Positions 1 through 7,713 of a DNA stretch of 64,000 nucleotides are shown here, one piece after another. The notes beneath the pieces are model-generated. The model was not told where the DNA came from and searched no databases. It was given only the letters and a program-made list of their open reading frames with translations. How positions within the stretch are numbered: the stretch's first letter is position 1; every line of letters begins with the position of its first letter. This DNA comes from Salinibacterium sp. GTDB lineage: Bacteria > Actinomycetota > Actinomycetes > Actinomycetales > Microbacteriaceae. Where the stretch lies: NCBI GenBank assembly GCA_019638845.1, contig JAHBSZ010000003.1, forward strand, positions 434,001-498,000. Direction: 5' to 3'. The position numbers were made by a program, and so were the translations under genes.

Positions 1-351
1 CGATAGCGGGTTGATCTTTGTCGGATCGCCGCCGAGTGCAGCCATCGCCTCACGCATTGTGGCGAGGTCGACGATGCACGGAACGCCCGTGAAGTCCTGC
101 ATCACGACACGGGCCGGCGTGAACTGGATCTCGGTGTCAGGTTCGGCGGTGGGCTGCCAGCCGCCGAGCGTCTCGATCTGCGCCTTCGTTACGTTGGCTC
201 CGTCTTCGGTGCGCAAGAGGTTCTCGAGAAGCACCTTGAGGCTGAAGGGGAGCTTGTCGAAGCCTGGGACGGCATCGATCCGGAACACCTCGTAGTCGGT
301 CGACCCGACCGTGAGGGTGTCTTTCGACCCAAAGCTGTTCACTGCTGACAT
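1..351 (-). CDS. acnA: Aconitate hydratase AcnA, N-terminal part (cut by window edge)
   Basis: Aconitase interconverts citrate and isocitrate in the TCA cycle using a [4Fe-4S] cluster. Only the first 117 residues are in the window, beginning [13 protein letters not shown] and continuing with the AcnA/IRP-type N-terminus (for example [12 protein letters not shown] and [12 protein letters not shown]). The cluster cysteines would lie beyond the edge. The ATG is preceded by GGGAG at good spacing, which fixes the start. The gene reads out of the window on the minus strand. A 26-bp perfect palindrome about 110 bp upstream (461-486) may be its operator, and a TAGGCT hexamer lies between the two. The identification is firm although the gene is partial. 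Confidence 0.93.
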   Translation of the reverse strand, partial: MSAVNSFGSKDTLTVGSTDYEVFRIDAVPGFDKLPFSLKVLLENLLRTEDGANVTKAQIETLGGWQPTAEPDTEIQFTPARVVMQDFTGVPCIVDLATMREAMAALGGDPTKINPLS

Positions 352-460
352 GTCGTCTCCCTTGCTGACCTACGTGCAATCCTTGCGGCCCACCTGACTC
401 GCGGCTAGCAAGGCAAGCCTAAGACCGTGGCGCTCGATACGTCCGCGGCACTGCCACCGG

Positions 461-486
461 AAAGTATCTTGATATCAAGATACTTT
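461..486. promoter_or_regulatory. 26-bp perfect palindrome upstream of acnA, candidate MarR-type operator
   Basis: The arm AAAGTATCTTGAT is followed directly by its exact reverse complement, giving 26 bp with full dyad symmetry. It lies between the 3' end of the P-type ATPase gene and the start of acnA. It is AT-rich with no GC stem and no T-run, so it does not look like an intrinsic terminator. The TTGATATCAA core is the kind of site bound by MarR-family dimers. In Streptomyces a MarR regulator (TamR) controls aconitase, so a similar role is possible here; that link is inference. Confidence 0.6.
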
Positions 487-490
487 AGCA

Positions 491-2830
491 CTACACCCGG
501 TCGTAGATGAGTCCGCGCCGCCGGGCGTTTCGGTAGAACAGTTCGATGGCTACCGCCCCGAGAGCACCCGCGACCACACCGATCGCAAGGGGTGGCTCGA
601 CACGCAGCGGCATGGCAAAGAAGTCGCGCGCGAACGGCACGGATACTGCGAAGAGGAAGATTGCGAGCATCGAGGCCAGAAGCAGTGCTCGCCAGCCGTC
701 GAGCGGTCTCGTCAGCACGGAGAGTACCCAGAACGCCGTTATCCAGAGGCCGATCGTCGTAATCGCCCTTGCTTGATCGGGATCCGTGACCGTGCGCGCT
801 AGCGCGTAGGCCCCGATCGTGACCGTCGCCGCTATGAGCCCGGTGGGGGCGGCATAACGCAACAGCCGACCGAGGATGCCCGGATGGTAGATCCGCCGGT
901 TCGGGGCGAGTGCGAGGAAGAACGCCGGAATTCCGATCGTAAGCGTGGATACCAGAGTGAGTTGACGTGGCAGAAAGGGGAACTGCCACAGCAGCAACGC
1001 GAACACGATGGCAAAACTGATGCCGTACACGGTCTTCGCGAGAAACAGGCTGGCCACCCGCTCCACATTTGCAATCACTTGCCGGCCGTATGCGAGAACA
1101 CTCGGCAACTGCGCGAACTCGTTGTTCAGCAACACGACTCGAGCGACCGCCTTTGATGCGCTGGTCCCCGAGCCCATAGCGATGCCGAGATCGGCGTCTT
1201 TGATGGCCATCGCGTCGTTCACTCCATCGCCGGTCATTGCGACGGTATGACCGTCCTCCTGCAAGACCCGAACGATCGCTCGCTTCTGATCGGGACTCAC
1301 CCGGCCGAAGATGCTGTGGGCCTCTAAAGCTGCGCGCAAGTCCGCATCGTTGGACAGGGTAGAAGCGTCGATCGACGTCTCCCCCACTCCGAGTCCTTCG
1401 GCGAGGGCTGCCACTGTGACGGGGTTGTCACCCGAGATGATGAGGCACCGCACGCCCTGCTCGGCGAAGAAGGTGAGGGTGGCCGCCGCATCCGGCCGAA
1501 TGGTTTCTCCGAAGAGCAATACTGCGACCGGAACTACCGATCCGAGGTCGAGATCGTCGGGATCGGGCAACGATGCAACCCGGGCCAGGGCGAGCGTTCG
1601 GTGCCCTACCGCAGCGTGTCGGGCGGCATGCGCCGCGGCATCCGGATGCCCGGCAAGAACGCGTTCGGGAGCACCGAGCACCCACGCGGTCTGCTCACCA
1701 TTGCTGATGCACTCGAGTGCGCTGAATGCTCGGCTGCTGGCAAAGGGAAGCCGTTGGCCGACTCGGGCACCCATCTCAGGGAAGCTCTCAGTGAGTGATC
1801 GGGCCGTCGCGTTGGCCTCGTCCACGCGAGCGAAGAGAGAAAGCGCGGCCTCCATATGGTCGTCACTTCCGAACGAATCTGCGCGCAGGTACGCGACATC
1901 GCCGCTCGTGAGAGTTCCAGTTTTGTCGAGGCACAGCACGTCGACACGGGCGAGAATCTCGACCGCGGCGAGTTCCTGAATCAAGACTCGCTGCCGAGCG
2001 AGCCGAATCGCGGCGACACCGAACGCGAGGCTGATAAGTAGTACGAGACCTTCGGGGATCATGCCGACGACACTCGCAACAATCCCGATGAGGGTCTCGC
2101 GCCAGCGACCGTCGATGAACGACTGCACATCGAATCGCCCAGCAAGAAACTGGCTACCCACTGCGACCAGGACGATCGGTCCGAGCAGCCAAGAGATATA
2201 GACGAGAATCCGGTTGGTTGCCGTCCGCAACTCGGAGCGAGCCAGCGAGTGCCGACGAATTTCGGCCGTCAGCCGATTGGCGTAGGAAGCTGCGCCGACC
2301 GCGGTGACGACCGCATGACCCGTACCCGATGACACCAGCGCCCCCGAGAGCACCGTGTCGCCGGAGCCACGGATAATCGGTTCAGACTCCCCGGTGAGGA
2401 GCGACTCGTTGACGGTGAGATCGACCGCATCGAGCACCAGCGCATCAGCAACGACCTGGTCGCCCGACCGGAGCACAACCGTGTCGCCCAAGACCAGGTC
2501 ATCCGGATGCACGAGCACAACCTCGCCGTCGCGGAGCACCGCCACGATGGGCGAGGCAAGCAGGGCGAGCCGATCAAGGGCGAGCTTCGCGCGCAGTTCC
2601 TGAACGATGCCGATGAGCGAATTGGCGACCACGACCAGGTAAAACAATCCATCACGCAGATCACCGAAAAGCGCAATCGCCACAAAGCAGACCGTGAGAA
2701 TGCCGTTGAACAGCGTGAACACGTTGTCCCGGATGATGTGCCACAGCGGGCGGGAGGTAGTTCGTTTCGTCGCGTTCGTCTCGCCTCGAGCGACGCGTTC
2801 CGCTACCTCAGTCTGACTGAGGCCGCGCAT
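491..2830 (-). CDS. CtpE-like HAD-family cation-transporting P-type ATPase
   Basis: A 779-residue membrane pump that would use ATP to move a cation across the cytoplasmic membrane. Visible motifs are the TGES actuator loop (LLTGESEP), the M4 segment MIPEGLVLL, the phosphorylation site DKTGTLT and the hinge MTGDGVNDAMAIKDADLG, with hydrophobic segments before the actuator and at the C-terminus. There is no CPC metal motif and no N-terminal heavy-metal domain, so it is not a copper or zinc pump. It resembles mycobacterial CtpE, reported as a calcium transporter; the ion here is unproven. The start overlaps the end of the DUF3159 gene by 23 nt, placing it last in the dut operon. Confidence 0.85.
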   Translation of the reverse strand: MRGLSQTEVAERVARGETNATKRTTSRPLWHIIRDNVFTLFNGILTVCFVAIALFGDLRDGLFYLVVVANSLIGIVQELRAKLALDRLALLASPIVAVLRDGEVVLVHPDDLVLGDTVVLRSGDQVVADALVLDAVDLTVNESLLTGESEPIIRGSGDTVLSGALVSSGTGHAVVTAVGAASYANRLTAEIRRHSLARSELRTATNRILVYISWLLGPIVLVAVGSQFLAGRFDVQSFIDGRWRETLIGIVASVVGMIPEGLVLLISLAFGVAAIRLARQRVLIQELAAVEILARVDVLCLDKTGTLTSGDVAYLRADSFGSDDHMEAALSLFARVDEANATARSLTESFPEMGARVGQRLPFASSRAFSALECISNGEQTAWVLGAPERVLAGHPDAAAHAARHAAVGHRTLALARVASLPDPDDLDLGSVVPVAVLLFGETIRPDAAATLTFFAEQGVRCLIISGDNPVTVAALAEGLGVGETSIDASTLSNDADLRAALEAHSIFGRVSPDQKRAIVRVLQEDGHTVAMTGDGVNDAMAIKDADLGIAMGSGTSASKAVARVVLLNNEFAQLPSVLAYGRQVIANVERVASLFLAKTVYGISFAIVFALLLWQFPFLPRQLTLVSTLTIGIPAFFLALAPNRRIYHPGILGRLLRYAAPTGLIAATVTIGAYALARTVTDPDQARAITTIGLWITAFWVLSVLTRPLDGWRALLLASMLAIFLFAVSVPFARDFFAMPLRVEPPLAIGVVAGALGAVAIELFYRNARRRGLIYDRV

Positions 2831-3518
2831 AGACCGTACGCACGAGCAACCACGTTACCCAGAGCATCGCGGCGTACAGCGGCACTCCGAGGAGAAGCTT
2901 CAGGGCCGCCAGTGCGCCGGTGTTCTCGGCAAAGTAGAGCGGGAGCTCAACACCGAGGCGCACTGCAAACAGGCCACACCAGAGCAGCGTTGCGATAAGA
3001 GCTACTCGGAACTTCGCCTTGTCGCCGCGCCACGCGGAACCCTCACTCCGGATGAGGGACACGATGACGCCGATCAGCGGCCAGCGCACGGCCACGCTGA
3101 GGATGAGAGCGAGCAGGAATGCGCCATTGATGAAGAAGCCAAGAACGAAGTTGTCCTCGGCTCGCCCGGTGATCAGCGCAAACCCGGCCGACAGCGCCAC
3201 ACCGAGCACGCCTACGAGAGCAGAACTCCACGGGGTACGAGTGATCGCCCGGACCACGACAAAAATGACAGCCAGCGCCACAGGAATCGAGACCGAGAGA
3301 AAGAGATCTTGCGTGACGGTGAAGATGATCAGGAAGGCAAGGCCCGGGAGGATCGATTCAACAAGCCCTCTGGCCCCGCCCATCGCCGCGAGCAAAGCTC
3401 CCGCGCTGGGCGCCTCGCCCGGCTGCACCGCACCGAAACCGGAGTTCTTCGCGGCAGCAGCGAGGCTCTCGCCCAGCGGCTTCAGGTTGGGGTCGTCGCC
3501 CGGGTTCGTTTCGCTCAT
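2808..3518 (-). CDS. DUF3159 family membrane protein
   Basis: A 236-residue protein starting MSETNPGDDPN. It has a short polar N-terminus followed by several hydrophobic helices (for example FLIIFTVTQDLFLSVSIPVA and FINGAFLLALILSVAVRWPL) and ends in a run of transmembrane segments, as usual for DUF3159. The ATG overlaps the DUF3710 stop (ATGA), so a longer upstream reading is rejected. It is translationally coupled in the dut-DUF3710-DUF3159-ATPase operon. The family is restricted to actinobacteria and its function is not established; from context it is an envelope protein. Confidence 0.85.
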   Translation of the reverse strand: MSETNPGDDPNLKPLGESLAAAAKNSGFGAVQPGEAPSAGALLAAMGGARGLVESILPGLAFLIIFTVTQDLFLSVSIPVALAVIFVVVRAITRTPWSSALVGVLGVALSAGFALITGRAEDNFVLGFFINGAFLLALILSVAVRWPLIGVIVSLIRSEGSAWRGDKAKFRVALIATLLWCGLFAVRLGVELPLYFAENTGALAALKLLLGVPLYAAMLWVTWLLVRTVYARPQSD

Positions 3519-4129
3519 GCCTGCTCCGTCGGCGATCCGGTCGCTGGCATGTGCAGCGGGATGAGATCTCGTGGGGGCATCGGCGTCGTGCCGCGAACGA
3601 CCACAATCGAACGAAACAGGTCTTCCACCTTGGCCGCGGCCTCCGGATTCGTGGCGCCTTCGCCCGCGATCACGCCGCGGAGGAACCATCGCGGACCATC
3701 CACGCCGACAAATCGAGCGAGACGGCTGCCCCAGGGTTGCCCCGCCGCAACGGGAATCTCCGCGAGAACCTCTGGTCCAAACTTTCCGGAGATGATCCGA
3801 GTGGTGCCACCCTGCTTCTTGATCTGCTCGACGATTTGCTCACGGATCTCATGCCAGAGTCCGCTGTTCCGCGGCGCCGCGAACGGCTGCACCTGAAGAG
3901 TCGAGCCCGCATAGTCGAGACCAACGGCAACGACGCGCTTGCTGCCATCCTCGACCTCGAGACGCAGCTGAAGCTCCGGGCGTGGCAGTATTTTCACTCC
4001 ACCGAGATCGACATAGGGGCGAACCGCGTTCGCCTCGCTCTCGTCAAGCGGACCAGCGGTGGCACGGTCGACGGGCGCCGACTTCGGGTGTTCGCCCGGG
4101 TTCGCTCCCGGTTCGATTGCGTCGCTCAC
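3515..4129 (-). CDS. DUF3710 family protein
   Basis: A 204-residue soluble protein with the conserved actinobacterial DUF3710 core: DLGGVKILPRPELQLRLEVE, then VVAVGLDYAGSTLQVQPFAAPR and WGSRLARFVGVDGPRWFLRG. It has no signal peptide or transmembrane segment. The GTG start overlaps the dut stop by four bases (GTGA), and its own stop overlaps the DUF3159 start. Constant linkage of dut, DUF3710 and DUF3159 is known in actinobacteria, but no function is established. The call is by family recognition only. Confidence 0.88.
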   Translation of the reverse strand: MSDAIEPGANPGEHPKSAPVDRATAGPLDESEANAVRPYVDLGGVKILPRPELQLRLEVEDGSKRVVAVGLDYAGSTLQVQPFAAPRNSGLWHEIREQIVEQIKKQGGTTRIISGKFGPEVLAEIPVAAGQPWGSRLARFVGVDGPRWFLRGVIAGEGATNPEAAAKVEDLFRSIVVVRGTTPMPPRDLIPLHMPATGSPTEQA

Positions 4130-4593
4130 ATGACTCCTTTTTCTTCAATGCCGCTGCCCTTGGCGATCCCCGTCGAGCCGAAGCCCGACTCGCCGCGATG
4201 ACTTCCCGGAAGCGTCTGCACCGGGATAAACCTCGCCCGTGACACGGGCATCACGATGAGCTGGGCAATGCGATCGCCCACCTCGATCGAGAATGGATGC
4301 TCGGCGTCGGTGTTCAGCATGGTGATGCGAATCTCACCTCGGTAGCCGGCGTCTACCGTGCCAGGACTATTAACGATCGTGATGCCCGACTTCGCCGCGA
4401 GGCCCGACCGTGGCACGACGAAGGCGACGTAGCCATCAGGCAATGCAATCGACACACCGGTATTGACAGTGGCACGAGAACCGGGCGCCAGTACGAGTGA
4501 TTGCGCCGAGTGCAGATCGGCACCGGCATCCCCCGGGTGCGCGTATACCGGCACCTCACCGGACGCAATGAGCACCTCGACGTTCTCGACCAC
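4126..4593 (-). CDS. dut: dUTP diphosphatase (dUTPase)
   Basis: Hydrolyses dUTP to dUMP and diphosphate, keeping uracil out of DNA and supplying dUMP for thymidylate synthesis. All trimeric-dUTPase motifs are present: HPGDAGADL (motif 1), PRSGLAAKSGI (2), NSPGTVDAGYRGEI (3), GDRIAQL (4) and the C-terminal glycine-rich GESGFGSTG (5). The GTG start gives 155 residues, the usual size. A longer in-frame reading adds 34 residues with no family match. TACCCT ends 6 nt before the GTG, so the transcript is probably leaderless. It is first in an overlapping operon and divergent from the DUF3093 gene. Confidence 0.95.
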   Translation of the reverse strand: MVENVEVLIASGEVPVYAHPGDAGADLHSAQSLVLAPGSRATVNTGVSIALPDGYVAFVVPRSGLAAKSGITIVNSPGTVDAGYRGEIRITMLNTDAEHPFSIEVGDRIAQLIVMPVSRARFIPVQTLPGSHRGESGFGSTGIAKGSGIEEKGVM

Positions 4594-4661
4594 GTGATGA
4601 GGGTAGTGCAGAACTCTGTACCCGCCGTAAACACTGCGGAAGTCGGTGTCTAATAGGAGGT

Positions 4662-5117
4662 GTGATCCACTACCGCGAACGACTCTGGCCCGCACCGTGG
4701 CTGTTCATCAGCACCGCCTTGGTCATTCCCGCCAGCTTGCTGGTCTTTCTCCCGATCAATGGCACCGTGGGTGTGATCGTTGCACTCGTCTTGTACCTCG
4801 GGTGCGTGGGACTTCTGATGCTGGGCTCCCCAGTTCTCGAAATCACCGACACCGAATTCGTGGCGGGCAAGGCCCACCTGCCGCTCGCGCTCGTTGGCGC
4901 CACCGAGGGCTTCACCACCGATGCCGCCAGGCTCGAGCGCGGACAGCGTCTCGACGCTCGCGCCTACCTCGTGATTCGCGGGTGGATAGACCCCGTCCTC
5001 AAGGTATCCGTCGAGGACGAAGCAGATCCCGCTCCCTACTGGCTCGTGTCGACGAGGAATCCGTCGTCACTCGCGGCGGCGCTCGAGACCGCTACGCAGC
5101 GCACTCGAGGCAAATAG
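4662..5117 (+). CDS. DUF3093 family membrane protein
   Basis: A 151-residue protein beginning with the family hallmark YRERLWPAPW. Two hydrophobic helices at about residues 12-30 and 36-55 form a hairpin, followed by a soluble domain containing TEFVAGKAHLPL and WLVSTRNPSSLA. The function of DUF3093 is not established; it sits next to dut in many actinobacteria, as here, in divergent orientation. The GTG start is set by the family N-terminus, although an AGGAGGT sequence abuts it with almost no spacer. Its 3' end overlaps the convergent DUF4193 gene by 26 nt. Confidence 0.85.
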   Translation: MIHYRERLWPAPWLFISTALVIPASLLVFLPINGTVGVIVALVLYLGCVGLLMLGSPVLEITDTEFVAGKAHLPLALVGATEGFTTDAARLERGQRLDARAYLVIRGWIDPVLKVSVEDEADPAPYWLVSTRNPSSLAAALETATQRTRGK

Positions 5118-5385
5118 CCCCGAGCTTGGTGGTGTGATCGATCTGCGAGCGGTGCTTGACCAGGAAGCAACTGACACACGTGAACTCGTCGGCTTGCGCC
5201 GGAAGCACGACCACATCGAGATCGAGATCGGAGAGATCAGCGCCGGCAAGTTCGAAGCTTCCGGGATTGTCGGAATCGTCGTTGTCGATCGATCCAGAGG
5301 TCTTGTCCGGAACGCGCTCCTTGAGTGCCTCGATCGACTCTGAGTCGTCGTCGGTCTTACGCGGTGCGTCGTAATCGGTTGCCAT
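5092..5385 (-). CDS. DUF4193 family small acidic zinc-ribbon-like protein
   Basis: A 97-residue protein starting MATDYDAPRK, the standard N-terminus of DUF4193. An acidic middle (for example DNDDSDNPG) is followed by a C-terminal pair of CxxC motifs (FTCVSC and ICLECAA), which probably bind one zinc ion. An ATG two codons upstream is also possible, but GGATGAG fits the chosen start. The family is conserved across actinobacteria and has no established function. It is encoded convergently with the DUF3093 gene, with overlapping 3' ends. Confidence 0.88.
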   Translation of the reverse strand: MATDYDAPRKTDDDSESIEALKERVPDKTSGSIDNDDSDNPGSFELAGADLSDLDLDVVVLPAQADEFTCVSCFLVKHRSQIDHTTKLGAICLECAA

Positions 5386-5593
5386 TCTCATCCAGTTCTG
5401 TCAGCGTCACTTTTTACATCGGTAACGAAATCCGCGCACAGTTTGCATGAATCCAATCGGAATAGCAAACCATCGGTGGGCGAGCGCCTACGCGCATCCC
5501 GTGCAACTTGCGGCACGCCCGTTCTATTCCCGGGATAACACCCCCGCGCGTGCCATTCTTGACGGGAAACTCACGGCTGGAGGGCTTGTCAGT

Positions 5594-6580
5594 ATGCAGG
5601 ACCTGCGTGTTATCGGAGTCGAGAATGGGGCCCTTCTCGTCGCCACGGATGACGGAACGCGCTTCCGTATCCCCATTGACGAGGCGCTGCACGCCAAGCT
5701 CCGTCAGAGTGTCCCCGACCAAGGCACCGGGCCGAAACTCTCACCCCGGGAAATTCAGAGCCACATCCGATCCGGAATGTCGGCGCAGGATGTCTCAGCG
5801 ATCACGGGCGCGCCGCTGGAGTACATCCAACGATTCGAGGGTCCGGTTGTTGCGGAGCGGGAGTACGTCGTGACCTCAGCGCTCGCCGTATCTGTGCGTA
5901 CTGCCGGGGATACGGATCCACTGAGCCAGTCGCGCACCTTCGGTACGGCCATCCGTGAGCGACTTCATGAACTCGGCGCCATCAACGAGCGCTGGGCCAG
6001 TTGGAAGGAAGCTACCGGGTGGGTGGTGAAGCTCGCCTTCACTGCCAACCAGATCGATCACGACGCGCGCTGGCAGTACGACCCGAAGAAGTCTGCGCTA
6101 TCGCCACTCAACAATGAGGCAATCACACTCTCGCAACAGGGTGAGGCCGCCGGTGCACTCATGCCGCGCCTGCGGGCCGTCACCGAAACAGAGCCCGACT
6201 CGAGTCGGTTCGACAGTGGCGCTTTCGCACTGAGCGATTCGCAGCAGTTTGCGCCGGAACCCGTGAACATTGCCCGTCCACGGGCCGAGGAGCGCGAAGC
6301 CAACCACGGCAACCAAACCGCCGACCTGCTCGAGGCACTGCGCCGAAGGCGCGGTGAACGGGAGTCCGCGACCTTCGACGATTACGAAGATTCGCGTGCG
6401 GCCCACCCCTCCACAGGGTCGATCCGTATCGTCGATGTCGCGGCGGAAGCGCCGACGGACGAATCGAAGCCGCGTCAGACCGCTCCTCAACCCCGCGTGG
6501 GCTCGAAGAAGGGTCGCGCCTCAATGCCGAGCTGGGACGAGATCGTCTTCGGGGCTCGGCCGGATGACGACCCCGCCTAG
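5594..6580 (+). CDS. sepH: SepH family cell division protein (DUF3071)
   Basis: SepH is an actinobacterial cell-division factor that binds FtsZ and promotes its assembly. This 328-residue protein starts MQDLRVIGVENGALL, followed by the conserved DUF3071 domain and a helix-turn-helix-like segment (SPREIQSHIRSGMSAQDVSA) within the first 110 residues. A poorly conserved, probably disordered C-terminal region follows. An in-frame ATG 49 codons upstream is rejected because the family N-terminus and a GGAGGG site 8 nt upstream support ATG 5594. It is convergent with the next gene, with a 4-nt overlap. Confidence 0.9.
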   Translation: MQDLRVIGVENGALLVATDDGTRFRIPIDEALHAKLRQSVPDQGTGPKLSPREIQSHIRSGMSAQDVSAITGAPLEYIQRFEGPVVAEREYVVTSALAVSVRTAGDTDPLSQSRTFGTAIRERLHELGAINERWASWKEATGWVVKLAFTANQIDHDARWQYDPKKSALSPLNNEAITLSQQGEAAGALMPRLRAVTETEPDSSRFDSGAFALSDSQQFAPEPVNIARPRAEEREANHGNQTADLLEALRRRRGERESATFDDYEDSRAAHPSTGSIRIVDVAAEAPTDESKPRQTAPQPRVGSKKGRASMPSWDEIVFGARPDDDPA

Positions 6581-7701
6581 CGAGCGAAAGCCCCGAAGCG
6601 CAGCAATGGAACGCGGAGTTCCGCTGGCGACCACGATCCGTGCTGGCCGACCATCGATCGACCTGGTGGATTGGCGAGGCGCCCGTCGTAATAGGCGACA
6701 GCTTTCCGGGCCGCGACCAGGAGGTCGCCGATGCGTGGAAGTACCTCGGGCCGAACCGTGCCGAACCATCCCGCAGCAACGGCTTCGTCCCGTGTGAGCA
6801 CCCAGGCACGATCACCCTCGGACTCGCGCCATCGCTCCGCCAACGCGGTGAGATCGGTGCCGGGTTCGAGGTGCAATTGCAGACAGCGCGGCTCCCCCGC
6901 GATGAAACGCACCCCGTCGAGCAAGGGTCCGTGGGGCACGAGCACCTGTGAGTGTTGGGGGATGTCGACGATGCCGTGATCTGCGGTGACGAGTACACCG
7001 TCGCGCGGGCCGAGCGCTTCAGTAAGGCTCCGGACCGCGGCATCCGTGGTCTCGAACGCGTTCAGCCACTCGTCGGAATCACGACCATGTCCGTGCGCCG
7101 CCTGATCGAGTTCGGGCACATACACATACACGAGACGGCGCCCAGGACGCTTGAGCTCGATTGCTGCGCGGTCAAGCCGCTCGGCGATTGTCGCCGCGGG
7201 CACATAACGAGCCCCGCGCAGCACCGCGCGAGTGAATCCCGAGTCCATATAGCGCTCGGGGCCAATTGCGAGCGCTTCGAATCCTTCGGCGACCGCAGTC
7301 TCGAAAAGCGTGGGCACAAGCTGCCAGGTCGCCGGGTTGAGTCGGTCATCCCAGCCCGACAGTTGATTGACGACCCGATCGTGTTCCGGGTCGAGCACCG
7401 TGTATCCGACCAACCCGTGCTGGCCGGGGCAAACGCCCGTGGTCAACGAAGCCAGCGCGGCCGCGGTCGTCGTCGGGAAACCGGACTCGATTACCGCTTT
7501 CGCCGTGAACGCGCTGGACATGGTGCGGGCGTGACCGGATCTCGCCTTGAGCATCTCCGCACCGAGTCCATCGACGAGCACGACGACGGCGTTATCGACC
7601 GGCGGAAGAGTCAGCCGATTTGGTTCTTGGCGGATCGAATCCAGGCAACTTTTCATTACGTCGGCAAGGCTCAGCCCGTCAGTTTTGAGCGCCGGTAGCA
7701 T
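6577..7701 (-). CDS. Alkaline phosphatase superfamily protein (nucleotide pyrophosphatase/phosphodiesterase type)
   Basis: A 374-residue putative metal-dependent hydrolase. The first metal aspartate is in VVVLVDGLGAEML (D44), the likely threonine nucleophile is in GFPTTTAAA (residues 75-81), and further metal ligands are in ELDQAAHGHG and TADHGIVD. There is no signal peptide, so it is probably cytoplasmic. TAAGAT ends 7 nt before the ATG, implying a leaderless message, and that hexamer overlaps the parC start codon at 7714. The substrate is unknown. The same gene is commonly found beside sepH and parC in actinobacteria. Confidence 0.85.
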   Translation of the reverse strand: MLPALKTDGLSLADVMKSCLDSIRQEPNRLTLPPVDNAVVVLVDGLGAEMLKARSGHARTMSSAFTAKAVIESGFPTTTAAALASLTTGVCPGQHGLVGYTVLDPEHDRVVNQLSGWDDRLNPATWQLVPTLFETAVAEGFEALAIGPERYMDSGFTRAVLRGARYVPAATIAERLDRAAIELKRPGRRLVYVYVPELDQAAHGHGRDSDEWLNAFETTDAAVRSLTEALGPRDGVLVTADHGIVDIPQHSQVLVPHGPLLDGVRFIAGEPRCLQLHLEPGTDLTALAERWRESEGDRAWVLTRDEAVAAGWFGTVRPEVLPRIGDLLVAARKAVAYYDGRLANPPGRSMVGQHGSWSPAELRVPLLRFGAFAR

Positions 7702-7713
7702 GGGGGCAATCTT

